From Pyropia yezoensis (taxonomy: Eukaryota; Rhodophyta; Bangiophyceae; Bangiales; Bangiaceae): 64,000 nucleotides of DNA. The DNA is taken from positions 310,001 through 374,000 of the forward strand of contig CM020620.1 of the NCBI GenBank assembly GCA_009829735.1. Reading direction: 5' to 3'. The position numbers and the translations under genes were made by a program. The notes beneath the pieces are model-generated. The model was not told where the DNA came from, ran no database searches, and was given only the letters and a program-made list of their open reading frames with translations. Positions 10,033 to 19,987 of this stretch are shown one piece after another; position 1 is the stretch's first letter; each line of letters opens with the position of its first letter.

Positions 10033-11796
10033 ATGGCCACCAGCGGGGCCTTTATTCGCGCCTGCCCCCTTCCCCGCCAGTGGTTCGCTCCCCGGGGCGG
10101 GGGGGGGGTCACGGGCAGGCGCCCTCCCCTGCGGCCCGCGCTTTCCCCGGCGGCCGCTCGCCGGCGCGCCGTGGTTGCCCCCCCGCCGCTGCGGATGGCC
10201 GCCCCCAACGAGCGTCCCGGCTCCAGCCGCCACACTGGTGGGGACGAGGACGCGGCGCTGGCGGCTGCAGTGGACACCAAGGTGCGGGCCACCGTTGAGG
10301 CCAGTGGCAGCGACGGCGGCGGTGACGGCAATGGTGCCGGTAGTGGCGGCGTGGTACCTCAAACCAGCGAGGCAGCCGCCACCGCTGCCGTTGACGCAGA
10401 GGTGGTGTCGTCCAATTCCTCAACCGACATCTTGCGGCTGGCTGCGGTGGGAGGCGTCTGCTCTGTCATTGCTGCCATCCTCCAGCACTCGTGGGTGGCG
10501 GACCACCGCGACGCCACCATGACGACCATCTTTGTGCTCGGCTACGCCGGCATTATTCTGGAGGAGCTGTTGGATTTTCACAAGACCGGCGTGGCCCTGC
10601 TGATGGGCGTTGGCATTTGGGTGACCCTCATGACTGCTTCCCCCGACCATGCGCTGGTTGTGTCGGAGCTGTCGGAGCAGGTGTCGTCCATCAGTGAGAT
10701 CCTTTTCTTCCTCATTGGCGCCTCGACCATTGTGGAGATTGTGGATGCGCATCAGGGCTTCAAGATTGTGACCGACGCGATCCGCACCAATAATCGGCGC
10801 GTGTTGCTGTGGGCGATTGGCTTTATCACCTTCTTCATGTCCTCCGTGCTTGACAACCTGACGTCCACGATCGTCATGGTTTCCCTGCTGCGGAAGCTGA
10901 TTGACGACCCCAAGGAGCGCTGGCTGTATGGCGCCGCGGTGGTGATTGCGGCCAACGCGGGGGGGGCGTGGACGCCCATTGGCGACGTCACCACCACCAT
11001 GCTGTGGATTGGGGGACAGGTGACGGCGGCGGCGACCATTAAGGGGCTCGTTATCCCCTCGCTGGTGTCGCTAGTTGTCACGCTTGGCATCATGTCGCCA
11101 CCGCTGCGTGGCGATGTGGTGCGTCCATCAACGTCGGGCAATGACGTGATGGCGCCGCGTGGCAAGCTAGTGTTTTGGACTGGCCTCGCCGCGCTGCTGT
11201 CGGTGCCCGTCTTCAAGGCCGTCACCGGACTGCCCCCCTACCTGGGCATGCTAAGCGGTCTGGGCGTCGTGTGGCTGGTGACAGATGTCATCCACGCGGG
11301 CGAGGAGGACCGGGAGGAGCTGCGCGGCTCGGCCGCCGTAAGCCGCATCGACACGAGTGGTGTCCTTTTCTTCCTGGGCATCCTCCTGGCTGTGGCGGGT
11401 CTCGAGTCGGCGGGCATCCTCCGTGAGGTCGCTGTCTACCTTGATGCGCATATTGCTAGCCGCGAGATCATTGCTGCAGTCATTGGCCTGGTGTCGGCGG
11501 TGGTGGACAATGTGCCACTCGTGGCGGCGACAATGGGCATGTACAGCCTCGACTCGGTCCCCCCTGATTCACCACTTTGGCAGCTCATTGCCTTTGCGGC
11601 CGGTACTGGCGGGTCGATGCTTATCATTGGGAGCGCCGCCGGGGTGGCGCTTATGGGGCTGGAGAAGGTGGATTTCTTTTGGTACTTCAAGAAGGCGTCG
11701 CTGCCTGCGTTTGCTGGGTTTGCCGCAGGCATTGCAACATACGCAGCGATGGCAACCCTTCATCTTCCGGCGCTTGGGACGGCAGCAGGGATGTAG
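10033..11796 (+). CDS. NHD1: NhaD-type Na+/H+ antiporter, probably plastid-targeted
   Basis: An NhaD-family (ion transporter superfamily) antiporter that exchanges Na+ for H+; plant NHD1 acts in the chloroplast envelope. The product is 587 residues from ATG 10033 (MATSGAFIRACPLPRQ). The first 60-odd residues are rich in Ala, Arg, Pro and Ser with few acids, like a transit peptide, followed by a low-complexity linker. From about residue 135 there are roughly a dozen hydrophobic segments. Family motifs are present: SSVLDNLTSTIVMVSLLRKL, GGAWTPIGDVTTTMLW, SAVVDNVPLVAATMGMY and AFAAGTGGSMLIIGSAAG, containing the conserved Asp-Asn and Pro residues of the transport core. The gene is intronless. Plastid targeting is inferred from composition only. 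Confidence 0.92.
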   Translation: MATSGAFIRACPLPRQWFAPRGGGGVTGRRPPLRPALSPAAARRRAVVAPPPLRMAAPNERPGSSRHTGGDEDAALAAAVDTKVRATVEASGSDGGGDGNGAGSGGVVPQTSEAAATAAVDAEVVSSNSSTDILRLAAVGGVCSVIAAILQHSWVADHRDATMTTIFVLGYAGIILEELLDFHKTGVALLMGVGIWVTLMTASPDHALVVSELSEQVSSISEILFFLIGASTIVEIVDAHQGFKIVTDAIRTNNRRVLLWAIGFITFFMSSVLDNLTSTIVMVSLLRKLIDDPKERWLYGAAVVIAANAGGAWTPIGDVTTTMLWIGGQVTAAATIKGLVIPSLVSLVVTLGIMSPPLRGDVVRPSTSGNDVMAPRGKLVFWTGLAALLSVPVFKAVTGLPPYLGMLSGLGVVWLVTDVIHAGEEDREELRGSAAVSRIDTSGVLFFLGILLAVAGLESAGILREVAVYLDAHIASREIIAAVIGLVSAVVDNVPLVAATMGMYSLDSVPPDSPLWQLIAFAAGTGGSMLIIGSAAGVALMGLEKVDFFWYFKKASLPAFAGFAAGIATYAAMATLHLPALGTAAGM

Positions 11797-14700
11797 GAGG
11801 AGAAGGGAGGGATGAGGCGAACGGGCGAGTGGGGTGGCGGGTGTGTAGGAGGTGAAGGTGGATGAGGCGGAGGAGGGATGGGGAATGTGTCTTTGGCGGG
11901 ATGGGGGACGGGCCCGTGGTGGGGTGGGGGATGGGCCTGCGGGGGCAAGGGAAATGGGAGGAGGCGTGGTGTCCACACGTGGATGAGCAACGGGGCCGAC
12001 TGTCGTAACAGGACCTGTTTTCTCTGGGGTTCTGGCGGTGCGCATGAGTGCTGCAGCTGTTCTTCTTTGTTTTTTCGGCGTGCATCCCGCAGACCGCAGT
12101 TGCTGCTGTGTACACCTAGCAAGCGCACTAAAAGTGTCTCCTCGTATAATACTATGTACCCGCACTCCAAGACAAGGATCTGTCGGCCACACAATCAGAA
12201 ATACAGACGCGCCGTGACGATTTCTTCGTGGGAGCACAGACCGAGATATCTACGCGTGGACAATCAGATACCAGGATCGAGAGGCGCAAGAGGAGCCGAG
12301 CGTGTCAGGGATGATGAGCAGGCCAACACAACCTCCTCCAGCGAGTCGACGCAGAGTAGACCGAAAGCACCTCTCAGCCGGGTAAACGGCATGTTTTGAA
12401 AGACGATCTCGCTCATGTAGTTCGGATACCTTTCAAATCATCATCGAGGGGTAGAACACGCCGGAGGGAGACACACCAACGAGTCTCGCCTGGTGAAGCG
12501 GCAGCAGAGTCAGCGAACGTACCGTGACAACAGCGAATGTACCGTGACAACACAACCCGGGACGTCTGCAAAAAGGGACAAACTTACCGCGTGCAGTCTG
12601 TTGGCACACGACAACGCCGCGTCTGGAGCGACGGGGCGTTGAAGGGCGACGGTCTGCCAGTGCGTTGCCCAAAGCGGTGGCTCTGTCGGAGTGGGACGGC
12701 ACGAAGAGATGACACGCTCGTTCGGGAACATCGGCCGTGAACCCACGCTGATCCAGAGCCACCCACAGTCCCGAGAGCATGATTGATTCCGAACGAAATC
12801 CAAAGTGTGAGAAGATCTAATCGGACTGGGCAGTAATCTATTGCACAATTGTCGTGCCTACGCGACCGCCGGAACGCACGACGCGCGTGACATACGCGGT
12901 TGGCATGTAACACGATGGCTGTGTGCGTCTCCCGCCTGGCCTATCCGCGCGCGCAAGCAACATCTGTGGACCGCCTGGCGGTTCTTGGTTGAGCTTGTGC
13001 GATGCCGCATGTGTAGCCGTTGTCTACCGTGCCGCTGTGCTGTTGACCGGGAGGTCGCAGACGTGGACGGCGGATGCTCTGCTGCTCTGCACATGTGTTG
13101 CGATGGTAGCCAACATGGTATGTTTCCGGGCGTAGTGTCCTGTCTACTTGCGTCCTCTCCCTGCGTGTTGTGCTGGTGGTGATGATTAAAATTTTGTACA
13201 TTATATTTGCTACTCTTGAGGTGGCGGCTGCTGCGGCACCGTCGTCGGTGACGACTCACCAAGATCTATGAGCTATCCACGCAACACACCTCCCGCCAAC
13301 TGTGGTCGGGATGATCTGACTGTCTGTCCACGCACGGCTTGGGCGTGCGCTCCTCTTGTCCTTGACCACGACACGGTTACTGACTGATGACCTATGTCGC
13401 TCTGCCGTTTTCTGATGGACCGCCTTGTGCTCTGTAGGCGTTACTCAAAAGTACGATGTGATGGACGCGTTGGTGGCGCGTGGATCTGTGCTGGTTCGTT
13501 TGACACGGCGCCCGCCCCTCCTTTTTATGGGCAGCGACGGTGACGGTAGCGGTGGTGGCGGTGATTTCCGCCGCCTTCAATGCCGCCTACGCAAAAGAGG
13601 CACCCACCGAGGCACCTACCGAGGTACCTATTGCAGAGGCTGGCGGCGCTGCCTGTTGCAATGCCGGCTTCCCATTCTTGACCCGCTCTGCTAGTGACGT
13701 CTGCGTCGTAAGTGACTAGTGCCCCACCGCAGACGTCCTAACCGCCATTGGCGGGTCGGGCACCACCTGCCGGCACGGCACGGTGCGCGTGACGGGCACC
13801 TCCGCGCAGGGCACGGTGCGCGTGACGGGCACCCCCGCGCTGCACTCCTCACAAGTATATGGCGGTTTGAGTCCGTCGGCATGTCCTCTCTACCATCCGC
13901 AGCTGGCGCGGGCAGGGCTACTACTGGGCGGGGTGGGTGGACGGTTGGGGGGCGCAAGTGGGTGGGCAGGCGACTCACACGGGTCACGGCAGTCAGAAAA
14001 GTAAAGTATGACGCAGGTTGTGTTCGACTGCGTGCAGCCAATGAGAACATTGCAACCTTGGCCAGGGTTGCGAGCTCCTTGATACGAGCGCGGGGCGAGC
14101 AGCAGTGATGGCGGGGAGTGGGGACCACTGGGCGGGCGGGGACGGGGGGGGGGAGAGAGGGTCGCTGTGGCCGTTAAGGGCGGGGGAAGACCCCCACGCC
14201 CCCCAGCCGCCGGGACGGAGGGGGCTGACGGGTGAGTCGGGGGCGCCACGGGGTCGCGGCGCGCGCGGGAGACGGCTGGTCGCAGGTTGTCCCTCGTCTC
14301 TGGGAAGAAAGTGCATCCCGCAGACGTCCCATTGCACGCGTACGGACCGTGTTCCCATCTCTTCACCTCCTCTTCCTCACCACCCTCAGCACAAGAACAA
14401 ACAGCTCGTCGCTCCAAGGTGCTCTCTCTCTTAGCGCTGATAGCAGCAACGCAAGGGCAAAGCGGCCGTTCTGCCGGTGCAGAAGTGGTGTAGCCCACAT
14501 CCGCGGCGCGTTCGCGGACTATTGCGCCGCACTGTCTCGTCACCAGCGACTGAGTATGCCGAGCGACAGACGCGATGCGCCAACGACAAAGAAAAAGTGC
14601 TGCAACGAAGGCAATACCGGCGGTGGCGGCGGTAGCAGAGATAATGACAGCATATGTAGCGGCAGAAAGAGTGGAGGGACGACTGCGGCACATGGTCATG

Positions 14701-15136
14701 GGAATGCATAGCCCCTGCTCGCAACTATGGCAGACGCGTCACAACCATGGCAGACAGATGTGCGCGACGGATGCACAGTGCACGTGTAGTAGGTCATATT
14801 TAGCAGCAGCTGCGCATGGTCATCTCCGCCAGTGGTGAAACAGTACCAAAGTGTGTAAACGACTATTCATGACGAATGGGATTGAGAAGAGGAATACATT
14901 TCTTTTGTGTAATTCGCCCATGCACTCCTCTCTCCGCATGCAATGCTGGTCGAGATCGCGGGTCAACGTCGGCGCAGACCAGCGACTTGCGGCACACAGT
15001 GCCGCCGAAACATCTTCGCCGCGCCGCGGCAATCACGTATGCCAGCCACCTTGACCTCCACCAGCCTCCCACTTTCCACATCCTCGGGGCAACAACCTTC
15101 TTCATCTGGTCCGCTGTAGCTACGATCCACCTGATC
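11797..15136. other. Long intergenic region, no recognised gene
   Basis: About 3.3 kb of lower GC. Open frames on both strands are short, use mixed composition and match nothing I know. Short tandem duplications occur near 12514-12553 (20-bp unit) and 13778-13843 (33-bp unit). The 3' part should contain the promoter and any upstream exon of the RHD3-like gene, which I could not place. Confidence 0.4.
13778..13843. repeat. 33-bp tandem duplication
   Basis: Two adjacent 33-bp units each beginning GCACGGTGCGCGTGACGGGC differ at only a few positions. The period is a multiple of three, but I see no supported gene here. Confidence 0.75.
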
Positions 15137-17040
15137 ATGGCCGTGGGAACATTATCTTCCTCCGCGCCGGTGGCCGTTGCCAGCATTGGCGCTTGTGGCA
15201 GCGGCGGGAGCACGCTGCTCAATGAGCTCTTCCAGACTTCCCTTCCGGTTGCACCTCGCCGTGGCGTTCAGACCACCCGAGGCGTGGCGGAAGCAGAAGC
15301 GGCTTCCTCTCAGGCTGTTGTCCTGGACGTTGAGGGCTTTGATTCCAGGTGCGTTGGACGCGTGACTCGGCGACGAGACCTGTGGGGTGTGCATCCGGTT
15401 TTGTGCTGCCGCAATATAGAGTGGTTTACACTGGGCGTGCAGCGCGGGGCTTGCGCAGCGCCCTGGGATTGGTGTGTTTAGCGCGGGGCTTGCGCAGCGC
15501 CCTGGGGTTGGTGATGTTTGTCCATGTTTCTTTTTCGAAGAACCTCGTGTGCTTGCTCTTGCGTCGTTTGGCTTTGCTGACTCCGCAAGCGCGGATGCAC
15601 TGCTCTCCCAGTGGTGTGCCGCTTTTTCTGTGCACGACACCCATGAAACCATGACCATCGTGTGATTGCTTTCACCGCCGCACTCTTTCTGTCATCAGGG
15701 ATCGGAGTCGTGCAGAGGACCAGGCGCTGGCAATGAAGTGGGCGTTTTGTGTGGCGGACATGGTCATTTACAACATTCGTTTCACTGATCTTGGCCGTTC
15801 CGACGACCTTCCCGTGGCCGGTCTGGGCGCCTGTGTGGAGGAGGAGCTTCGTCTTCGCGCTACGGGGGTGCTGCCGTCGGTGGCCGTGGCTCCTAAGCTG
15901 CTTCTCGTTGCCGTCCGTGATTGGGACGGCGCTGGTCTCAGCCGGGAGGAACTGGTGGAGGCCTACACCAGTGCCCTTGAGGCAATGCTCGAGGGCGTTC
16001 CTCTCCCCGAGGGGTCTGGCCCGCTGGCCCTGACGGACGTTTTTGACTTTCATTTTGCCTTGCTGCCGCACCGGCAGCTGTGCCGCGCGCAGTGGGACGA
16101 CAGCCTTGGAGACGTTGCGGCCCTATTGGAGCGGGAGGTGACCGCCGCTGCCGAGGGCGCCGTTGCTGGGGGGCGGTCCCAACTTGCCGCTGACGTCTGG
16201 GCCGCCCTGTCTGCGGGCGAGGGCGACGCCCTGTCTGGCGCGGTCGAGGTGCCCCCCGAGGCGGAGCTGACGGCCACCTATGCCTGTGAGGCGACAATGA
16301 AGGCTGTGGAGGCGCGCTACCTTCGCAACGTCCAGCCGTGGAAGGTAGACACGGGTGCTGGCCGGCTTGTGCGCGACTTTGGCCGCCAGGCAGGGGAGAC
16401 GCTCGAGCAAACGCTTGACGCTTTCTCCGCCGATGCAGCTGCGCACGGCACAACTGAGGCGGTGCGTCGCAAGCGGGAGGAGCTCCGCGGCACTGTCCTC
16501 ACCGACCTCCACGGCCTGTACGCTAAGCAGCTGGTCAAGTTGCGTGAGCTGGCATATCAGGTGTTCCGGGACAATCTGGCACGCATCCGCATCTCAGCAT
16601 CAGTGGAGAAGGACGTTGACGGGGCAATCAAGGTTGCTGAGAAGTTCTTTGTTGCGAAGGCGAACGAGCTTGTGGTGCCAGGCTCGGGCTGGCGCTACGA
16701 CGCTCTTCGGTCGGAGCTGGTCAAGCACATGCGTGAGGACGCGACGGAGCGGCTTCAGTCAGCCCGTCTGTCGGGAGTGTATACCAAGCCGGTGCGCTTC
16801 CCGGTGGCGCTCAGCCTCCACTACCTGGCGGCGTCGGTGGCGGGGCTGGTGGACTCGCGGCTTCCTCAAAAGCAGCCCACCGAGGACGTGACGCTGACCG
16901 ACCCGAACCGGCTCAAGCTGGCGGACCTCTCCCGCCTGTACCCACATTCGTTGTCGGGGGCGGCGCATACGATCGGCGGGGGGGATCTGCCAAAGCTGCA
17001 CAAGGTCCCAGACCTGGGCGACGGGGTGGTGGACGACTGA
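15137..17040 (+). CDS. RHD3/Sey1-like dynamin-type protein with degenerate P-loop
   Basis: RHD3/Sey1 proteins are ER-anchored GTPases that fuse ER tubules. Exons 15137-15348 and 15699-17040 join across an arginine codon (intron starts GTGCGT, ends CATCAG) to give about 517 residues. The G1 region reads GACGSGGST before LLNELF, so glycine (codon 15206-15208) replaces the P-loop lysine. Switch-region QTTRG, G3-like DVEGFDSR and the RD-type G4 motif VRDWD are present. Downstream, long helices match the RHD3 helical region (YLRNVQPWK, AYQVFRDNLARI). The protein ends at residue 517 with no hydrophobic hairpin, whereas family members are near 800 residues with two membrane segments. The 5' end is uncertain: ATG 15137 leaves few residues before G1, and another in-frame ATG lies at 14876. 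It may be a nucleotide-binding-defective soluble paralogue. Confidence 0.75.
15442..15513. repeat. 33-bp repeat inside the RHD3-like intron
   Basis: Two 33-bp copies of a unit beginning GCGCGGGGCTTGCGCAGCGC, spaced at a 39-bp period, lie inside intron 15349-15698. They differ at one position by eye. Confidence 0.85.
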
Positions 17041-17390
17041 GCACGCTATTACCTCCTTCACTTTGTTCCCTTTTTTCTTTGAGCATTCGCCCTTCTTGTT
17101 TCTTTTCCTGCGCGACCCTGTTGTCCCGTCCTGTGCTTTGAGCGTATCTCAGGAGGGGATACAGCCCAGAGAATTTGGGTGACGTTCGGTGAAGTCAAAC
17201 AACCCGGGACAAGGGCGGGCGACGCTCAGTGTGAGGCGTGGTCGACTCACTCCCCTCAACCTGGAATAAGCAAATGGAGCGACAAACAGCAGACACCAAA
17301 CAGCCGCTGCATGCATCGATAGCGAGAAAAAGCGAGCTCGTTCAACAGGTTCAAGGAAAACGAGAAAAGACGGGGGCGCGCACAGGCGAC
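17041..17390. other. Short intergenic region between convergent genes
   Basis: It separates the 3' ends of the RHD3-like and RBM22-like genes. No coding signal is seen, in particular no RRM-encoding exon that could extend the RBM22-like gene. Confidence 0.4.
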
Positions 17391-18779
17391 TTATTGTTTC
17401 GGGTTACTAAGACCCTGAACAGACGGTACCGCACCAGAGGTCTCTCCCCCTGCCCTCGTCCCCCCTCCTGCCCCCGCCACCGCACCAGCTCCCGAACCCG
17501 CCCCCCCCACACTGGGACCGGGCCGTGGCCGCTTGGCCGGCGGCTCCCCCACGGCGGCGGCCGCTGACGCGGCTCCGCCCGGCGGAATCCCCGCCAAAAA
17601 TGGGCGCACCCCGGGTCGCCCGCCGCCACCCCCCCGGCCGGCGCCATAGCCCGCTCCCCTTCCTTGACTTGCACCGCCATAGCCCGCCCCCGCTCCCCGG
17701 CCACCGGCAGCGCGCCCCCCCTCCACCCTGCTGTGCCACCCACCGCCGCCACCGCCACCGCCACTGCCACCGCTACCGACGCCGTTACTGCCGGCATGTG
17801 ACGCTCGGCTGGCCGCCCTACTGGGCGCGTCGCCGCGGCCGCCGCGACCACGTGGGGGGTAGCCCCCCCGCGCCACGCTCCCACCTCCACGCCCCCCCCG
17901 CCCCGCATCTGCAGCCCGCCGCGCGTCGGCCGCAGCTTCGGCAGCCTGGGCAGCCTTGGCTGCCTCCGCGGCTCGTCGGAGCATCTGCTCCGCCACGGGG
18001 TCGTTGGTGCCATAGTAGCGGTCGCGCAGGTTCTGTTTGGCGAGCGGGTCCGCGGTGAGGGCGGGGGGGGCGGCGGCACCCGCCGCCGCGCCCCCATTCC
18101 CTCCACCACTCGCAGTGGTGGCCGCAGAACCCCCACCCCCCGCCACAGGGGGAGTCCCGCCCGGTGCCCATCCCCCCCCTCCACGTCCCGAGCCCGGCAG
18201 TTCGTGACGGTAGGGACAGTAGACCCCACGACTGCACCCTCCCTCCTTGGCAAAAAACGAGCACAGCCGCGCCCGGTTGCGACCGTACGAGGGCCCCCGC
18301 CGCGCCAGCTGGGCGGCCAGCCCATTCGCCTCGGGCGCAGCGTACAGCGCGTCCACCTCCCCCGCCGCGATGGCGCGGTCCGTCTGGGCAGCCACGTAGC
18401 CGCGGCTGGCCGCCGTAGCGGGCGCCACCGTCAGTTGCGCGGTCCCTGTTGGTAGCGACGCGTCGCGGACCGCAACGGGGAGGCCGTGGACAAGGTCCAA
18501 GATGCACGTCTGGCATACGTTCTTGAGGCGCGCGCACGCCGCGCAGATTTCCGTCTTCTTGTGGCGGGCGCCCGCGTCCGCGCCGCCGGGGCGCCAGCGG
18601 TAAACGGTAAAGGGGCGCTCACATACCTTACACGGCCGGCCAGTCGTATCCTTCTGCATGCGCAACAGGGGGGTGGGGCCGAGGCAGCTATCGCAGAGGA
18701 TGGGAAAGGTCGAGGCCTCGAGGGTGGCCTTGCGCGCATCAGACGTCGCACCCCGAGAACTGCTCATCATGCGTGACAT
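17391..18779 (-). CDS. RBM22: RBM22/Slt11(Ecm2)-like pre-mRNA splicing factor without RRM
   Basis: RBM22/Ecm2 contacts U6 and the intron in the activated spliceosome. The 462-residue product starts at ATG 18779 (MSRMMSSSRG). The N-terminal zinc-binding domain is well conserved: FPILCDSCLG, CKVCERPFTVYRWRPG, KKTEICAACARLKNVCQTC and LDLVHGLPVAVRD. A CCCH finger (LCSFFAKEGGCSRG, then CPYRHELPG; C-x8-C-x5-C-x3-H) follows near residues 140-162. Next comes the family segment NLRDRYYGTNDPVAEQML. Where other RBM22 proteins have an RRM, this one has about 200 residues of Gly/Ala/Arg-rich low complexity ending at TAA 17391-17393. No intron is needed. Identity is secure; loss of the RRM is what the sequence shows. 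Confidence 0.9.
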   Translation of the reverse strand: MSRMMSSSRGATSDARKATLEASTFPILCDSCLGPTPLLRMQKDTTGRPCKVCERPFTVYRWRPGGADAGARHKKTEICAACARLKNVCQTCILDLVHGLPVAVRDASLPTGTAQLTVAPATAASRGYVAAQTDRAIAAGEVDALYAAPEANGLAAQLARRGPSYGRNRARLCSFFAKEGGCSRGVYCPYRHELPGSGRGGGGWAPGGTPPVAGGGGSAATTASGGGNGGAAAGAAAPPALTADPLAKQNLRDRYYGTNDPVAEQMLRRAAEAAKAAQAAEAAADARRAADAGRGGRGGGSVARGGYPPRGRGGRGDAPSRAASRASHAGSNGVGSGGSGGGGGGGGWHSRVEGGRAAGGRGAGAGYGGASQGRGAGYGAGRGGGGGRPGVRPFLAGIPPGGAASAAAAVGEPPAKRPRPGPSVGGAGSGAGAVAGAGGGTRAGGETSGAVPSVQGLSNPKQ

Positions 18780-19716
18780 GGTGGAGGTTCGCGACGATAA
18801 CGGACGGGAGGATGGAAGGGGGGAAAGCGGGTGACGATAAGGGTTGGGGTGGGGGCGGGGGGTGACGACGACGGTGAGGGGAGTGACGACGACGCAATGG
18901 GGAGGGGCAGGGTGAGGGTGACGACGACGGTGGGGGGAAGAGCTGTGCAGCACTTCACGTGGCGTGCAGGCGTGACGTGGCGAGAGCGCCCTTGACGGCA
19001 GAAACCAAGTGTCTCTCACAGAGAAGACGGGCAGGGAGCTCTCCCATTGGTCACGACCTGAGACCCGCCAGAGCGCGGCCTTTGTGCCACAAGACTTACC
19101 TAACACGTTTCCAGTACTCATAAATTTGTATAGAAGCTTCTAACGAGAAGTCGGAATGCACAGGCAAAGCTTCAGCAGCGCATCCGATCGTCGCTGCGAT
19201 CGTCGCCAAGTGGGGTCCGAGACAGTGTTGTTAAAAGTGAATCACTTTTTGTCGTGGCGTTCATTAATGTATTCATTAATTGCCTTCATTTTCATTGTAT
19301 CATTAATCATTCGTTTTATTGGTATAAGTAATTGCACAGTGCAAGTCGTATTGAGGGGTGCCGTTCTGCCGCTGATCGCTGTTCACGGCGCGTGGCCGAG
19401 CATGCTCTCTTGCACCCCGTGGGTGACATCTGCTTCGTGTCTGTGGAGCTGGTTGCGACTCCTCCTGCCCTATCCACATAACGCCCCGCGCGGTCTCCTT
19501 CGCACTTGCCCCTGCGTTTTAGTTCGTGTACTGACGTATGATGGACTCTCGCACAGCTGCTGAGGTCGGAGCTGGCGCACGAGGTTCGAGCGATTCTGGG
19601 GGTAGCGGTTGGATCGACACGTCAGCGAGGGCTGTGGCTGGAGAAGAATGTGCGGCGGGAGTCAGACAGGCTGCGGATGATGGTGCAGGAGGCTCAGGGC
19701 TCCCGGCCTCGCGCAC
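18780..19716. other. Upstream region of RBM22-like gene and flank of the DNA transposon
   Basis: GTGACGACGACG recurs three times at about 18862-18930, just upstream of the RBM22-like start, and could be a promoter element. Around 19225-19345 the sequence is strikingly AT-rich for this window. A plus-strand frame from 19538 runs into the transposon and is probably chance. Confidence 0.4.
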
Positions 19717-19719
19717 CAG

Positions 19720-19751
19720 CCCTACGGGAAATTCTTACCGGGATATCCAGG
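19720..19751 (+). repeat. Left terminal inverted repeat of the CACTA-like element
   Basis: It starts CCCTACGGGAAATTC and ends GGGATATCCAGG. It matches the complement of 37476-37506 with a handful of mismatches and one 1-nt gap. CAG precedes it. Confidence 0.88.
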
Positions 19752-19898
19752 CTGCCTGGATATCGAGCACCTGGATTGTCCGGACTTTGATAGGCTGTGG
19801 ATGCGCCTCAGAGCTCAGATTGCCTGGATATCCAGTACGATGTGCCTGGATATCCAGGCTCCGGTGTCTCAACAAGCGCTTCCTGCCTGGATATCCAG
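19740..19898. repeat. Left subterminal GATATC palindromes
   Basis: Four to six copies or near-copies of CCTGGATATCCAGG lie within 160 bp, for example at 19740-19751, 19758-19769, 19827-19838, 19848-19861 and 19885-19898. In CACTA elements such subterminal repeats are binding sites for the TnpA-type protein; that role is inferred here. Confidence 0.85.
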
Positions 19899-19987
19899 AT
19901 CGCTGTGGAAGCGCTCTCGAGAGCTCGCTCTCGATTGCGGCTCTCGTGCGCTTCATTGCAGTTCACTTTGTAAATATATAGAAGCGT

